From JAFAFN01 sp963707555 (GTDB lineage Bacteria; Actinomycetota; Acidimicrobiia; Acidimicrobiales; Microtrichaceae), in contig CAVPQM010000024.1 in assembly GCA_963707555.1 (NCBI GenBank), forward strand, positions 62,001 to 126,000: a stretch of 64,000 bases of DNA, written 5' to 3'. The notes beneath the pieces are model-generated. The model searched no databases. It saw only the letters and a list, made by a program, of their open reading frames with translations, and had not been told where the DNA came from. Positions 39,051 to 49,368 of the stretch are shown one piece after another. The translations under genes and the position numbers were made by a program. Each line of letters starts with the position of its first letter. Within the stretch, counting starts at the first letter, position 1.

Positions 39051-39473
39051 TCAGCTCGCCCTTCGGCGCGTGGCGCGCACTCCCGACGAGTCGAGCTGGT
39101 GCGGCACCGGGGGACGGAGCTTGCGGACGGTGACCGTCGCGGCGCGCACACCGGGATCGGTGGCGAGCACGGCCTCGCACAGCGCGACGGCGAGACGTTC
39201 GAGCAGCTGCGGACGTTCGACGTCGACCGTCGCCATCAGTGCGTCGCAGATCGCTCCGTAGTCGACGGTGTCGGACAGCGCGTCGGACGCAGCAGCGGCC
39301 GACAGATCGACCTCGATGTCGACGTCGAGCTCGAGCGGCTGGGCGCGTTCGCGCTCTTCCGGCAGCACGCCGACGATGCCCACCGTGCGCAGGCCCCGCA
39401 GTTCGATCCGATCGGGCACGTCGATCCGGTCCGGGGTGTCCGTCGGCCGGGCCGCGGACACGTCCACGGTCAA
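39051..39473 (-). CDS. folB: Dihydroneopterin aldolase
   Basis: 140 residues. DRIELRGLRTVGIVGVLPEERERAQPLELD is the family core (given in part), with a conserved Glu before RERAQP, DTVDYGAICDALMA and LLERLAVALCEAVLA. It carries an N-terminal tail of about 20 residues. The stated TTG 39473 overlaps the stop of the gene before it; GTG 39467 is an alternative start. FolB makes the hydroxymethyldihydropterin used by FolK. Confidence 0.92.
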   Translation of the reverse strand: MTVDVSAARPTDTPDRIDVPDRIELRGLRTVGIVGVLPEERERAQPLELDVDIEVDLSAAAASDALSDTVDYGAICDALMATVDVERPQLLERLAVALCEAVLATDPGVRAATVTVRKLRPPVPHQLDSSGVRATRRRAS

Positions 39474-39982
39474 GCCTGCTCGACCAGCTTGGCCGCCTCG
39501 CCCACCAGCTGCCGGCCGTCCGCACCGATCTGGCGACCGGTGATGTGCTCCATGAGCGCCACGGCCTTCGGGGGCTCGGGGACCATGTTGTTCCAGACGA
39601 GGTAGCCGGCCAGGAAGCCGACGAGACGCTCGGAGAGCTCGTCCTGGTGGAGGATCAGCTTCTTGCCCTCGGTGAGCAGGCGCCGCAGCTCGGTGTAGGA
39701 CTGGTCGAGGAACCGGGGTAGGTCCTCGGTGTGGGGGAAGGGCCAGTGCCGCCAGCTGATCGAGAGCTCGTCGTAGCTGTGCAGGTTGTTCGGAGCGGAG
39801 GACACCGAGAGCACCAGGTCGAAGCCCTGCTCACGGATCCAGATGATCTCCTCCTGCCGACGCACCTTGCGGTGGTTGGCACCGAAGCCACCAGGTCGTT
39901 CACAGATGGCGAGCTGGTCCTTGATGATCCAATGGAAGTGACGGGGCTGGATGCCCTGTGCCCATTTGCCCTTGGCTGCCAT
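39470..39982 (-). CDS. Dual-specificity phosphatase-like protein lacking the catalytic Cys
   Basis: 170 residues from ATG 39982, after GAGGAGG. The pattern HWIIKDQLAICERPGG, EEIIWIREQGFDLVLSVSSA, ISWRHWPFPHTEDLPRF and KKLILHQDELSERLVGFLAG aligns by eye with DSP/PTP proteins. The signature loop HCX5R appears as HQDELSER (residues 112-119): His and Arg are kept but Cys is Gln. A general-acid-like Asp87 remains. It is therefore probably not a phosphatase; it may bind phosphate groups. It sits inside the folate operon between folP and folB, where a folate-related role is guessed only from position. Family assignment is by inspection. Confidence 0.65.
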   Translation of the reverse strand: MAAKGKWAQGIQPRHFHWIIKDQLAICERPGGFGANHRKVRRQEEIIWIREQGFDLVLSVSSAPNNLHSYDELSISWRHWPFPHTEDLPRFLDQSYTELRRLLTEGKKLILHQDELSERLVGFLAGYLVWNNMVPEPPKAVALMEHITGRQIGADGRQLVGEAAKLVEQA

Positions 39983-40062
39983 GTCGTCACCTCCTCGAGG
40001 GTCGTGCGGGGGGTTCGCCGCCGACCGGCCGCGCCGCCGGTCGGCGGGAATGGTAGAGGATC

Positions 40063-41001
40063 TCAGAGGGTCGGGAAGTCGCCCCCGACGACGACCGCTG
40101 CCTGAACGGTCTCCGCGACGTCGTGCGAGCGGATCATCTCGACCCCGGCGGCCATGCACCAGGTGGCGGTCGCGAGGGACGCCTCGAGCCGGTCGTCCAC
40201 CGCTGCTGGCTGGTCGGGAGCGGTGCCGGAATCGGGTTCGAACGCCGGGTCCGACGGCGCTGCGACCGTGGGGTCGGCGAGTGTGTGGTCGTGGCGGATC
40301 CGGGGCCCGGGGCCCGCGTCGGACCGGGCGCTCAGCACGCCGGTGAAGCGCTTCCGGCTCGTCGCCACGAGCACCGGGAATCCCTCGGCGACGAGCTCGT
40401 CGATCCGGCCGAGCAGCTCCAGGTTGTGTTCGAGCGTCTTGCCGAAGCCGATACCGGGATCGACCCAGATCTCGCCGACGCCGGCACGCGCAGCGGTGGT
40501 CGCCCGTTCGACGAGGAACGAGCGGACGTCGTCGACGACGTCGCCGTAGACGGGGTGCTCCTGCATCGTGCGAGGGTCGCCGAGCATGTGCATGGCCACC
40601 CATCCGGCGCCGGTGTCGGCAGCGACGTGCCACAGCGACGCGCTGATGTCGTTGACGAGCGTGGCGCCCGCGGCGACCGCGGCCCGTGCGGTGACCTCGT
40701 GGCGGGTGTCGATCGAGATGCGGATCCCGTGTTCGCCGGCGAGCGGGGCGACCGCTTCGATCACGGGCAGCACCCGTCGGCACTCCTCGTCGGGATCGAC
40801 CGGATCGGCGCCGGGCCGGGTCGACTCCCCGCCGACGTCGATCACCGAGGCGCCCTCGTCGACCATGCGCCCGAACCGTGCGACGGCGTCGCCCAGGTCG
40901 AGGTAGCGACCGCCGTCGGAGAACGAGTCCGGTGTGACGTTCAGCACGCCCATCACCTGGGGTCGTGCCCGCGTCGGTCCGTTCCCGGCTGGCACGGTCA
41001 C
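40063..41001 (-). CDS. folP: Dihydropteroate synthase
   Basis: 312 residues. VMGVLNVTPDSFSDGGRYLD, MVDEGASVIDVGGESTRPGA, LVNDISASLWHVAADTGAGW, IWVDPGIGFGKTLEHNLELL and FPVLVATSRKRFTGVL are the family motifs. It joins pABA and dihydropterin pyrophosphate. Between SRKRF and the final helices there is a Pro/Asp-rich stretch of roughly 45 residues, longer than usual. GTG 41001 overlaps the folE stop. Confidence 0.95.
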   Translation of the reverse strand: MTVPAGNGPTRARPQVMGVLNVTPDSFSDGGRYLDLGDAVARFGRMVDEGASVIDVGGESTRPGADPVDPDEECRRVLPVIEAVAPLAGEHGIRISIDTRHEVTARAAVAAGATLVNDISASLWHVAADTGAGWVAMHMLGDPRTMQEHPVYGDVVDDVRSFLVERATTAARAGVGEIWVDPGIGFGKTLEHNLELLGRIDELVAEGFPVLVATSRKRFTGVLSARSDAGPGPRIRHDHTLADPTVAAPSDPAFEPDSGTAPDQPAAVDDRLEASLATATWCMAAGVEMIRSHDVAETVQAAVVVGGDFPTL

Positions 41002-41650
41002 CCGCGTTCGATGAAGCGCATGGCCTCGGCACGCGCCGCGGCGTCGGAGCGGAAGATGCCGCGCACCGCCGAGGTCACCGTCGACGCGCCGGCCTTGCGG
41101 ATGCCGCGCATGGCCATGCACATGTGCTCCGCCTCGATCACCACGAGCACGCCGCGCGGCGCCAGGGACGCCTCGATCGCGTCGGCGACCTGCGTGGTCA
41201 ACCGCTCCTGCACCTGCGGCCGGCGGGCGAAGCCGTCGACCAGGCGTGCGAGCTTGCTCAGACCCGTGACGCGACCGTCGGTGTTCGGGATGTAGGCGAC
41301 GTGCGCAGTGCCGAAGAACGGCACCAGATGGTGCTCGCAGAGCGAGTACAGCGAGATGTCGCGCACCATGATCATCTCGTCGTGGCCTGCGTCGAAGGTC
41401 ACCTTCAGGTGTCGGGCGGGGTCGTCGTGCAGCCCGGCGCAGGTCTCGGCATACATGCGGGCGACCCGTGCCGGCGTGTCGAGCAGGCCGTCGCGGTCGG
41501 GGTCCTCGCCGATCGCGGCCAGGATCTCGCGGACCGCCGCCTCGATGCGCGGCCGGTCCACCGACGGGTCGATCTCGGCGGGCAGCGGGAGCGGGTCCGG
41601 CACGTTCAGGTCCGGCGTTCCGGAGTGCTGGGTGTCGTGGTCGAGCTGGG

Positions 41651-41654
<4 letters not shown>
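40998..41654 (-). CDS. folE: GTP cyclohydrolase I
   Basis: 218 residues. First step of folate synthesis. Zinc ligands: Cys and His in SLYSLCEHHLVPFFG and Cys in EAEHMCMAMRGIRK; GLSKLARLVDGFARRPQVQE and SDAAARAEAMRFI are typical of the tetrahydrofolate-pathway type I enzyme. The ATG overlaps the ftsH stop as ATGA. Confidence 0.97.
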
Positions 41655-43477
<1,823 letters not shown>

Positions 43478-43571
43478 CGACCCGCCAGGGTACCGAGGGC
43501 CGGTGTCAACGGGGCGGTGTCATCGGTGCTGCCGACGGGGCGGTCGACCGGCGCCGGCGTCGGCTCTCGCC

Positions 43572-44144
43572 TCAGTCGGCGTCGGGCTCGTAGACCGCCA
43601 GATAGCGCAGGTTGCGGTACTTCTCGGCGGCATCGAGGCCGTAGCCGACGACGAAGTCACCGGGGATGGTGAACCCGACGTAGCGCACCCCGAGCCCCTC
43701 GAGATCGGCGGACTCGCGGGCGAGGAGCGTGCAGACCTCGAGGCTCGCCGGACCCCGCGCCTCGAGGCTGCGTCGCAGGTACCGCAGCGTGAGTCCGGTG
43801 TCGACGATGTCCTCGACGAGGATCACGTCGCGGTCGGTGAGGTCGACGTCGAGGTCCTTGACCAGGCGCACGACCCCGGAGGTCCGCGTCGAGGAGCCGT
43901 AGGACGACACCGCGATGAAGTCGATCTCGACGGGCAGGTCGATCGCGAACGCCAGGTCGGTGAGGAACGCGTAGGCGCCACGGAGCACGCACACGAGCAG
44001 CGGACGACGATGGGCGTAGTCCTCGGTGAGCTCGGCGCCGATCTCGCGGATGCGCTCGGTCAGCTGCTGCTCGGTGAGCAGGATGCGCCCGACCGCCTCG
44101 TCGGAGGTGAGTCGGGGCTGCGTCGTGTCGGCGTCATCGCTCAT
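43572..44144 (-). CDS. hpt: Hypoxanthine phosphoribosyltransferase
   Basis: 190 residues. The PRPP loop is VILVEDIVDTGLTLRYL, with PLLVCVLRGAYAFLTDLAFA, DFIAVSSYGSSTRTSG and YVGFTIPGDFVVGYGLDAAE. It salvages hypoxanthine/guanine. As in many Gram-positive genomes it lies between tilS and ftsH. TATCGT occurs 9 nt before the ATG. Confidence 0.95.
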   Translation of the reverse strand: MSDDADTTQPRLTSDEAVGRILLTEQQLTERIREIGAELTEDYAHRRPLLVCVLRGAYAFLTDLAFAIDLPVEIDFIAVSSYGSSTRTSGVVRLVKDLDVDLTDRDVILVEDIVDTGLTLRYLRRSLEARGPASLEVCTLLARESADLEGLGVRYVGFTIPGDFVVGYGLDAAEKYRNLRYLAVYEPDAD

Positions 44145-44226
44145 CGACGGCCGACGATAGCCCTGTTGGGCAGGGGTTCCTCCCGATCCGACCCCGGGGG
44201 ATCAGTGGCGGGACGAACGAGCGGAC

Positions 44227-45126
44227 TCAGCGGACCAGGCGGAGCCGCCCGCCCGTGCGGCGCACCGTCCACCCGTCGGCCACGTCGCAGCCCAGCGAGC
44301 GTCCGGCCGCGACGTCCATGATCCGCGCGATGGCCGCGGCGTCGGGTGGGTGCGGCGCCCGCGTGACCTCGCCCCACCAGGCGCGGATCGCGGTCGCTGC
44401 GACCGGGGAGGGGGTGGCGGCGAGCTCGGCGGCGTCGGTCGGATCGATCGTGGTCGCGAGCGCAGCGAGCAGGTCGGCCTGTTCGGCGGACAGCTCCGCG
44501 AGCCGGCACAGCAGGGGCACGACGTCGCGTGCGGCGATGTCGTCGAGCAGCGGCAGCAGCTCGTGCCGGACACGGTTACGGGTGAAGCGCGGGTCCTGGT
44601 TGCTGGGGTCCTCGAACGGCGCGACACCGAGGTGGTCGCACACGGCATGGGTGTCGCCGCGCCGGAGCCGCAGCATGGGACGGCGTTCGGGTCGCATCGC
44701 GGCCAGGCCGGTCGGCCCGGTACCGCGCAGCAGCCGCAGCAGGACCGTCTCCGCCTGGTCGTCCGCGGTGTGCCCGAACAGCGCGTGGGCCGGCAGCGCG
44801 CCCATCCGGGCGGCGCGAGCGCGAGCTTCGAGGTCGCCGCCCGGAGCGACCGTCGCGGTGACCGAGCGACACGGCACCCCCCAGGCAGCGAGGACCGCCC
44901 CGACCCGCGCCGCCTCGCGCTCGGACCCGACTCGCAGGCCGTGGTCGACGTGCACGGCGTCGACGTGCAGTCCCGCAGCGAGCGCGAGCGCGACCAACGC
45001 GGTCGAGTCCGCGCCTCCTGAGACCGCGCAGGTCACCGTGGTGCCCGGCGGCGCGAAGGTGCACCGCGCCACCAGCGCGGCGAGCACCGGGTCCGACGGA
45101 TCGACAGGACTCGGCGCGGCGTTCAC
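44227..45126 (-). CDS. tilS: tRNA(Ile)-lysidine synthetase
   Basis: 299 residues. The N-type ATP pyrophosphatase P-loop is CAVSGGADSTALVALALAAG, followed by DAVHVDHGLRVGSEREAARV, FGHTADDQAETVLLRLLRGT and PFEDPSNQDPRFTRNRVRHE. It modifies C34 of the tRNA reading AUA. The segment before GHTADDQAET is slightly shorter than usual. GTG 45126 overlaps the preceding stop (GTGA). Confidence 0.94.
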   Translation of the reverse strand: MNAAPSPVDPSDPVLAALVARCTFAPPGTTVTCAVSGGADSTALVALALAAGLHVDAVHVDHGLRVGSEREAARVGAVLAAWGVPCRSVTATVAPGGDLEARARAARMGALPAHALFGHTADDQAETVLLRLLRGTGPTGLAAMRPERRPMLRLRRGDTHAVCDHLGVAPFEDPSNQDPRFTRNRVRHELLPLLDDIAARDVVPLLCRLAELSAEQADLLAALATTIDPTDAAELAATPSPVAATAIRAWWGEVTRAPHPPDAAAIARIMDVAAGRSLGCDVADGWTVRRTGGRLRLVR

Positions 45127-46190
45127 GCAACCGTCGTGGTCGACCCCACCCGCGCCAGCCACAGCTCCGGCGAGCGGATCTCGGGCAGGGTCGGCAGGTT
45201 CTCCGAGCGTTCGAACGCTCGGTTCAGGAGCTCGGGGCCGCCCTCGTCCTCGACCGCCTCGATGAACTTCTCGCCCTGCTCGTACTGGGCCAGCTTCGCC
45301 TCGAGACCGATCAGCCGCTGCAGCAGCTTGGTGCCGACGCTGAGCTCCTTGCGACGCGAGCGCAGGACCCGGGCGAAGCGCGGCGCCGAGGGCACCTGTT
45401 CGAGTGCGGCGCGGTCCATCGTCACGTCGCCGTGGCCCTCGAGCAGGCTCATCAGCCCGCCGACCCGTTCCATCGCCGCTCGCTGGTCGGGGCTCGCGAA
45501 GAGCGCGACGACACCGCCGTCGTCGAGCGGGTTGGTCCGGGTGCGCACCGCCTCGGCGACTCGTCCGGCGGCGGCGTACAGGCGCTTGGGGTCCGGCTCG
45601 GCGGCACCCATGAGCTCCTCGACCAGGCCGAGGAAGTACTCGCGCAGCCACGGCACACCGGTGAACTGGGTGCGGTGGGTGACCTCGTGCAACGCGACCC
45701 AGAGCCGGAACTCCTCGGGCGGGAACGAATGCCGCTTCTCGAGGGCGAGGATGTTCGGTCCCACGTAGTAGACGAGGTCCTGGTCCTCGGGATCCTCCTC
45801 CTCGAGCACGAGCAGGTCGTACTGCCCGAGGACCCTGGTCGACATCCAACCGAGCAGGCCGCCGAGCTCGACCGCGGCGAACTTGCCCGAGAGCACGCTG
45901 GCCGGACCCCCGGCGAGTTCGTCGAGGCGGCCGAGCACCGGGCGCAGCAGCCTCTGGTAGCTGGCCAGGTTCGCCCGCACCCAGTCGTCACGGTCCACGA
46001 CCTTGGCCCGCGCCTCACCGGCGAGCGACCGGAAGCCGGTCTCGGCCTCGACGTAGCCCTGGGCGCGCCGGGTGAGCACCTCGAAGTCACGCGCCATTCC
46101 GGCTGCGTGATACGAGCTGGCGAAGGGGTCGGACCCCGACAGCCTGGACGCGACCCTCGCCGCCAGATCCCAGTCGACGGCGTCGCTCAT
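45123..46190 (-). CDS. Zinc-dependent metalloprotease-like protein (DUF2342)
   Basis: 355 residues. The motif WVALHEVTHRTQFTGVPWLR supplies an HExxH-like zinc site; YYVGPNILALEKRHSFPPEE and GLVEELMG are shared with the DUF2342 family, often annotated as coenzyme F420 biosynthesis associated. Conserved next to tilS in actinobacteria (Rv3626c in M. tuberculosis). Its proteolytic activity is not proven. No membrane segment is seen. Confidence 0.88.
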   Translation of the reverse strand: MSDAVDWDLAARVASRLSGSDPFASSYHAAGMARDFEVLTRRAQGYVEAETGFRSLAGEARAKVVDRDDWVRANLASYQRLLRPVLGRLDELAGGPASVLSGKFAAVELGGLLGWMSTRVLGQYDLLVLEEEDPEDQDLVYYVGPNILALEKRHSFPPEEFRLWVALHEVTHRTQFTGVPWLREYFLGLVEELMGAAEPDPKRLYAAAGRVAEAVRTRTNPLDDGGVVALFASPDQRAAMERVGGLMSLLEGHGDVTMDRAALEQVPSAPRFARVLRSRRKELSVGTKLLQRLIGLEAKLAQYEQGEKFIEAVEDEGGPELLNRAFERSENLPTLPEIRSPELWLARVGSTTTVA

Positions 46191-46208
46191 GTCAGTGGAC
46201 CGAGTGGG

Positions 46209-46346
46209 TCAGCTGTCGTTGTTCGGGTAGCGGGTCTTGGTGACCCGAGCCGCGTAGAGCCCGAGCACCGAGACGACGAGCAGGACTGCGCCGGCCGCGA
46301 TCGGAACGGCGAGCCAGTAGTGCCAGACCTTGTCAGCTGCGAACAT
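46209..46346 (-). CDS. 45-residue single-pass membrane protein
   Basis: A short frame reads MFAADKVWHYWLAVPIAAGA, one hydrophobic helix, then YAARVTKTRYPNNDS and a stop. The TM helix is about residues 13-34, with a basic C-terminal tail. TAGGAT on the minus strand (46358-46353) lies exactly 6 nt before the ATG, supporting a real, leaderless start. It is the first gene of the long leftward run, 18 nt before the DUF2342 gene. I do not know a function. Confidence 0.7.
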   Translation of the reverse strand: MFAADKVWHYWLAVPIAAGAVLLVVSVLGLYAARVTKTRYPNNDS

Positions 46347-46390
46347 GGCTCCATCCTATGGCCGACGCCGACGCCGGTCATCTTCGTGGC

Positions 46391-46570
46391 TCAGCCGGAG
46401 GACCTGCTGAGCGCTCGGTGCTCGCCGGTCGCGGATGCCGCCACCTCGTCCGCACCCTCGATGGTCGAGTAGTAGTCCTGCTTGCGGACCCATGTCCCGC
46501 AGTGATGACACCTACTGACAGCGCCTGCGCACAGACCCTCGCAGTAGCGGCACCCCGTTGTGCTGCTCAT
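46391..46570 (-). CDS. Small zinc-ribbon protein
   Basis: 59 residues from ATG 46570 after GGAGG. Two cysteine groups (CRYCEGLC and CHHCGTW) near the N-terminus suggest one zinc ribbon, followed by YYSTIEGADE and a polar tail. Not recognised as a named family. It is divergent from nothing nearby; the gene for an SRPBCC protein ends 185 nt upstream on the same strand. Confidence 0.65.
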   Translation of the reverse strand: MSSTTGCRYCEGLCAGAVSRCHHCGTWVRKQDYYSTIEGADEVAASATGEHRALSRSSG

Positions 46571-46754
46571 GCTTGCCTCCGTTGTCCGGGTCCGGGCCGC
46601 CGCAGCGATCTCGGACCTCGTTGTCCACATCCCCAGTGAAGCGAACTCGCCCCGGGGACACAACCATCATTTTGGCCCATTGAACGCCCGGTCGGGTGGC
46701 GCGAGACGTGCGTCGTCAGAGGACTCTCAGGGCAGCGCGGTCGCGAGCGTCCGC

Positions 46755-47213
46755 TCAGCGATCGGGGAACGCCCGATCGACGAACTGGCGACGACCCTGA
46801 TCGAGCACCCAGTCGTGTCCCCACTCCACGACCGGCCTGGCGGTGCGCCCGACGACCCTCAGGATCGGCTGCGCGGGGGCCAGCGACGACACGAGTCGGG
46901 CACGTGTGCGGCCTTCTCCCTGCGGGTCGAGCTCGAGACGCGCCGAGCCGCGGATGTCACCGTGGACCGTGGAGTCGATGCTGCGGCACTCGTCGACCCG
47001 GTCGAGCTCGACGGTGAAGCGGACGACGTAGGGCAGGGGTGGGGCCACCTCGCAGCGCCATCGGGCGCCACAGGCGATGCCCGGCCCGGGATCGAAGCGG
47101 CGCAACCAGGGCCACCAGGACGCGTAGTCCTCGACGGTCGAGAGGCGTTGCCACAGCTCGTCCGCGGGCACCGGGAACTCCCAGGATCGGTCCGAATCGA
47201 ACGTCGTGGGCAC
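46755..47213 (-). CDS. SRPBCC-fold protein (polyketide cyclase/dehydrase-like)
   Basis: 152 residues: FDSDRSWEFPVPADELWQRL, VEDYASWWPWLRRFDPGPGI, PYVVRFTVELDRVDE and RTRARLVSSLAPAQPILRVV give the helix-grip fold with its opening strand and WW motif. The ligand is unknown. The start is GTG 47213. Confidence 0.8.
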   Translation of the reverse strand: MPTTFDSDRSWEFPVPADELWQRLSTVEDYASWWPWLRRFDPGPGIACGARWRCEVAPPLPYVVRFTVELDRVDECRSIDSTVHGDIRGSARLELDPQGEGRTRARLVSSLAPAQPILRVVGRTARPVVEWGHDWVLDQGRRQFVDRAFPDR

Positions 47214-47306
47214 CCCGAGACTCTCTCAGGCGAGCAGGTCGCTCGCCAGGGGTCCGGTCTGTCGCATGGGTCCTGGCGGGCAGCGTGCGCGGGAGCCGGC
47301 GAGCGG

Positions 47307-47621
47307 TCAGCTGCGGCGGTCCGAGACCGCCCATGCAGCCGCGGCGCTCACGCCGGCGGCGGTGAGCACCGCCGGCCACGCGCCGATCTTCTTGGCGAGC
47401 GGGTGCGACAGCCCGAACGACGCGAGGTACACGGCGTTGAGGGCGACCGCGCCGACCGGCCCGGCCTGGGCCACCCAGCGGCGGGTCGACAGCGCTCCGC
47501 CGGCGAGCAGCACTGCGCCGCCGAGCGGGCGGATCTTCGTCTCGCGGGCGACGAGGTAGCCCCCGACGAGCGAGGCGGCCACGATCGGGGCAGTGGGGAT
47601 CGGTGCAGTGGGGAGGGCCAT
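47307..47621 (-). CDS. Small integral membrane protein
   Basis: 104 residues with about three hydrophobic segments (APIVAASLVGGYLVARE, GAVALNAVYLASFGLSH, AVLTAAGVSAAAAWAV). Not recognised. TAGGGT on the minus strand (47634-47629) is 7 nt before ATG 47621, so it is probably leaderless. It is divergent from the SDR gene. Confidence 0.7.
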   Translation of the reverse strand: MALPTAPIPTAPIVAASLVGGYLVARETKIRPLGGAVLLAGGALSTRRWVAQAGPVGAVALNAVYLASFGLSHPLAKKIGAWPAVLTAAGVSAAAAWAVSDRRS

Positions 47622-47716
47622 GAGGACGACCCTACCGGCGGGTCGAACCGGCCCGAACCGGGCCGGTTCGAGGTCGCGGACTGGGTCGAGCGAGGGGGAA
47701 CTGGCATCCTCGTCCG

Positions 47717-49250
47717 GTGAACGACCATGCCTCCATGAGCGAACGACTGCGCGAGGTGACCGACCTGCTCGAGTCCCTCGCCGCGGATCGCGAACCCATC
47801 AGGGCGCTGCCCGAGGCGGACCGGATCCGCTTCCTGAACGCGGTGGGCGACGTGTTCTGCCCCGACCCCGAGGAGCGACGTCTGCGGGTCAAGGCCCGCC
47901 GACGCGAGCAGCGCGCGGCGCGACTCCGACAGGACGAGTCGGTGCTCGACTCGACCGGGATCCGGGTGCTGCGGGCGAAGCCGGTGTTCACGACGCCGAA
48001 CGTGTTCCCGCCCGAGGAGTTCGAGCAGCGCGACGTCGACGTGCCGGACTTCCGCGAGGTGCTCGAGGAGCAGCACTGCTACGTGTGCAAGGTCAAGTAC
48101 CGGCAGGTGCACCACTTCTACGACCAGCTCTGCCCGGAGTGCGCCGAGTTCAACTACGCGAAGCGGACCGAGTCGGCCGACCTGTCGGGCCGGGTGGCGC
48201 TGCTCACCGGCGGCCGGGTGAAGATCGGCTACCAGGCCGGCGTGAAGCTGCTGCGGGCCGGCGCGGAGCTGATCGTGACGACCCGCTTCCCGAGGGACTC
48301 CGCCATGCGGTACGCCCAGGAGGCCGACTTCGAGGAGTGGGGCGACCGGCTCGAGATCTACGGCCTCGACCTGCGACACACGCCGAGCGTCGAGCAGTTC
48401 TGCCGACACCTCGACACGACGCGCAGCCGTCTCGACTACATCGTGAACAACGCCTGCCAGACCGTGCGGCGCCCGCCGGAGTTCTACCGCCACATGATGG
48501 AGCTGGAGTCCGGGCCGTTGCGCCAGCTCCCCTCGGACGCCGCGGCGCTGCTCGGCGGAGTCGACGGGTTGACCGGCTACGACCTGCTGAGCCCCGGCGA
48601 CGGAACCGGCGGCGTCGCCGTCGAGCGGACGGGTGACGACGCGCTGCCGGACTCGGCCGCGCTGTCGCAGCTGCCGCTGCTGCCGGAGGACACGCGGCAC
48701 GCCGGGCACCTGTTCCCCGGCGGTCAGCTCGACCAGGACCTCCAGCAGGTCGACCTGCGCGAGCGGAACTCGTGGCGGCTCACCCTGGCCGAGGTCTCGT
48801 CGGTCGAGATGCTCGAGACGCAGCTGGTCAACGCGGTGGCACCGTTCGTGCTCAACGCCCGGCTCAAGCCGCTGATGCTGCGGACGCCCGGAGCGGGACA
48901 AGCACATCGTGAACGTGTCGGCGGTCGAGGGGCAGTTCTACCGGCGCTTCAAGACGACGAAGCACCCGCACACGAACATGGCGAAGGCCGCGCTCAACAT
49001 GATGACCCGGACCTGTGCGACGGAGTACGCCCAGGACGGCATCCACATGAACAGCGTCGACACGGGCTGGGTCAGCGACGAGGACCCGGTGCACATCGCC
49101 GAGCGCAAGACCGCCGAGCACCGGTTCCACCCGCCGCTCGACATCGTCGACGGCGCCGCGCGCATCGTCGATCCGATCATCGACGGCGTGAACACGGGCC
49201 AGCACCTGACCGGCGAGTTCCTCAAGGACTACCGACCGACGGATTGGTGA
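47717..49250 (+). CDS. Short-chain dehydrogenase-like protein with N-terminal zinc ribbon (frame break)
   Basis: About 510 residues. A helical N-terminal region contains two cysteine pairs (CYVCKVKYRQVHHFYDQLCP) that look like a zinc ribbon, then a Rossmann core with LSGRVALLTGGRVKIGYQAG and a nucleotide-binding LIVTTRFPRDSA. Near 48888 an extra base gives AHRERVGG instead of ERDKHIVNVSAVEGQFYR. The end reads HTNMAKAALNMMTRTCATEY: the usual catalytic YxxxK is TNMAK, so Tyr is not at its normal place. The activity is uncertain. GTG 47717 is chosen. Confidence 0.8.
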
Positions 49251-49281
49251 TGCGTCACACCGGGTAGGGCGACCCGGCGAA

Positions 49282-49299
49282 CCGCCACGGCGGTGGCGG
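49282..49299. terminator. Short hairpin after the SDR gene
   Basis: A 7-bp perfect stem (CCGCCAC with GTGGCGG) and a 4-nt loop, 32 nt after the SDR stop. No T tract; weak support. Confidence 0.4.
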
Positions 49300-49368
49300 C
49301 TGTGACCTGTAGCATTCCCGACGTCCCGATGCGGGGCGAGGGATCTGGCGACTGGGAGAGTTTCGAGC

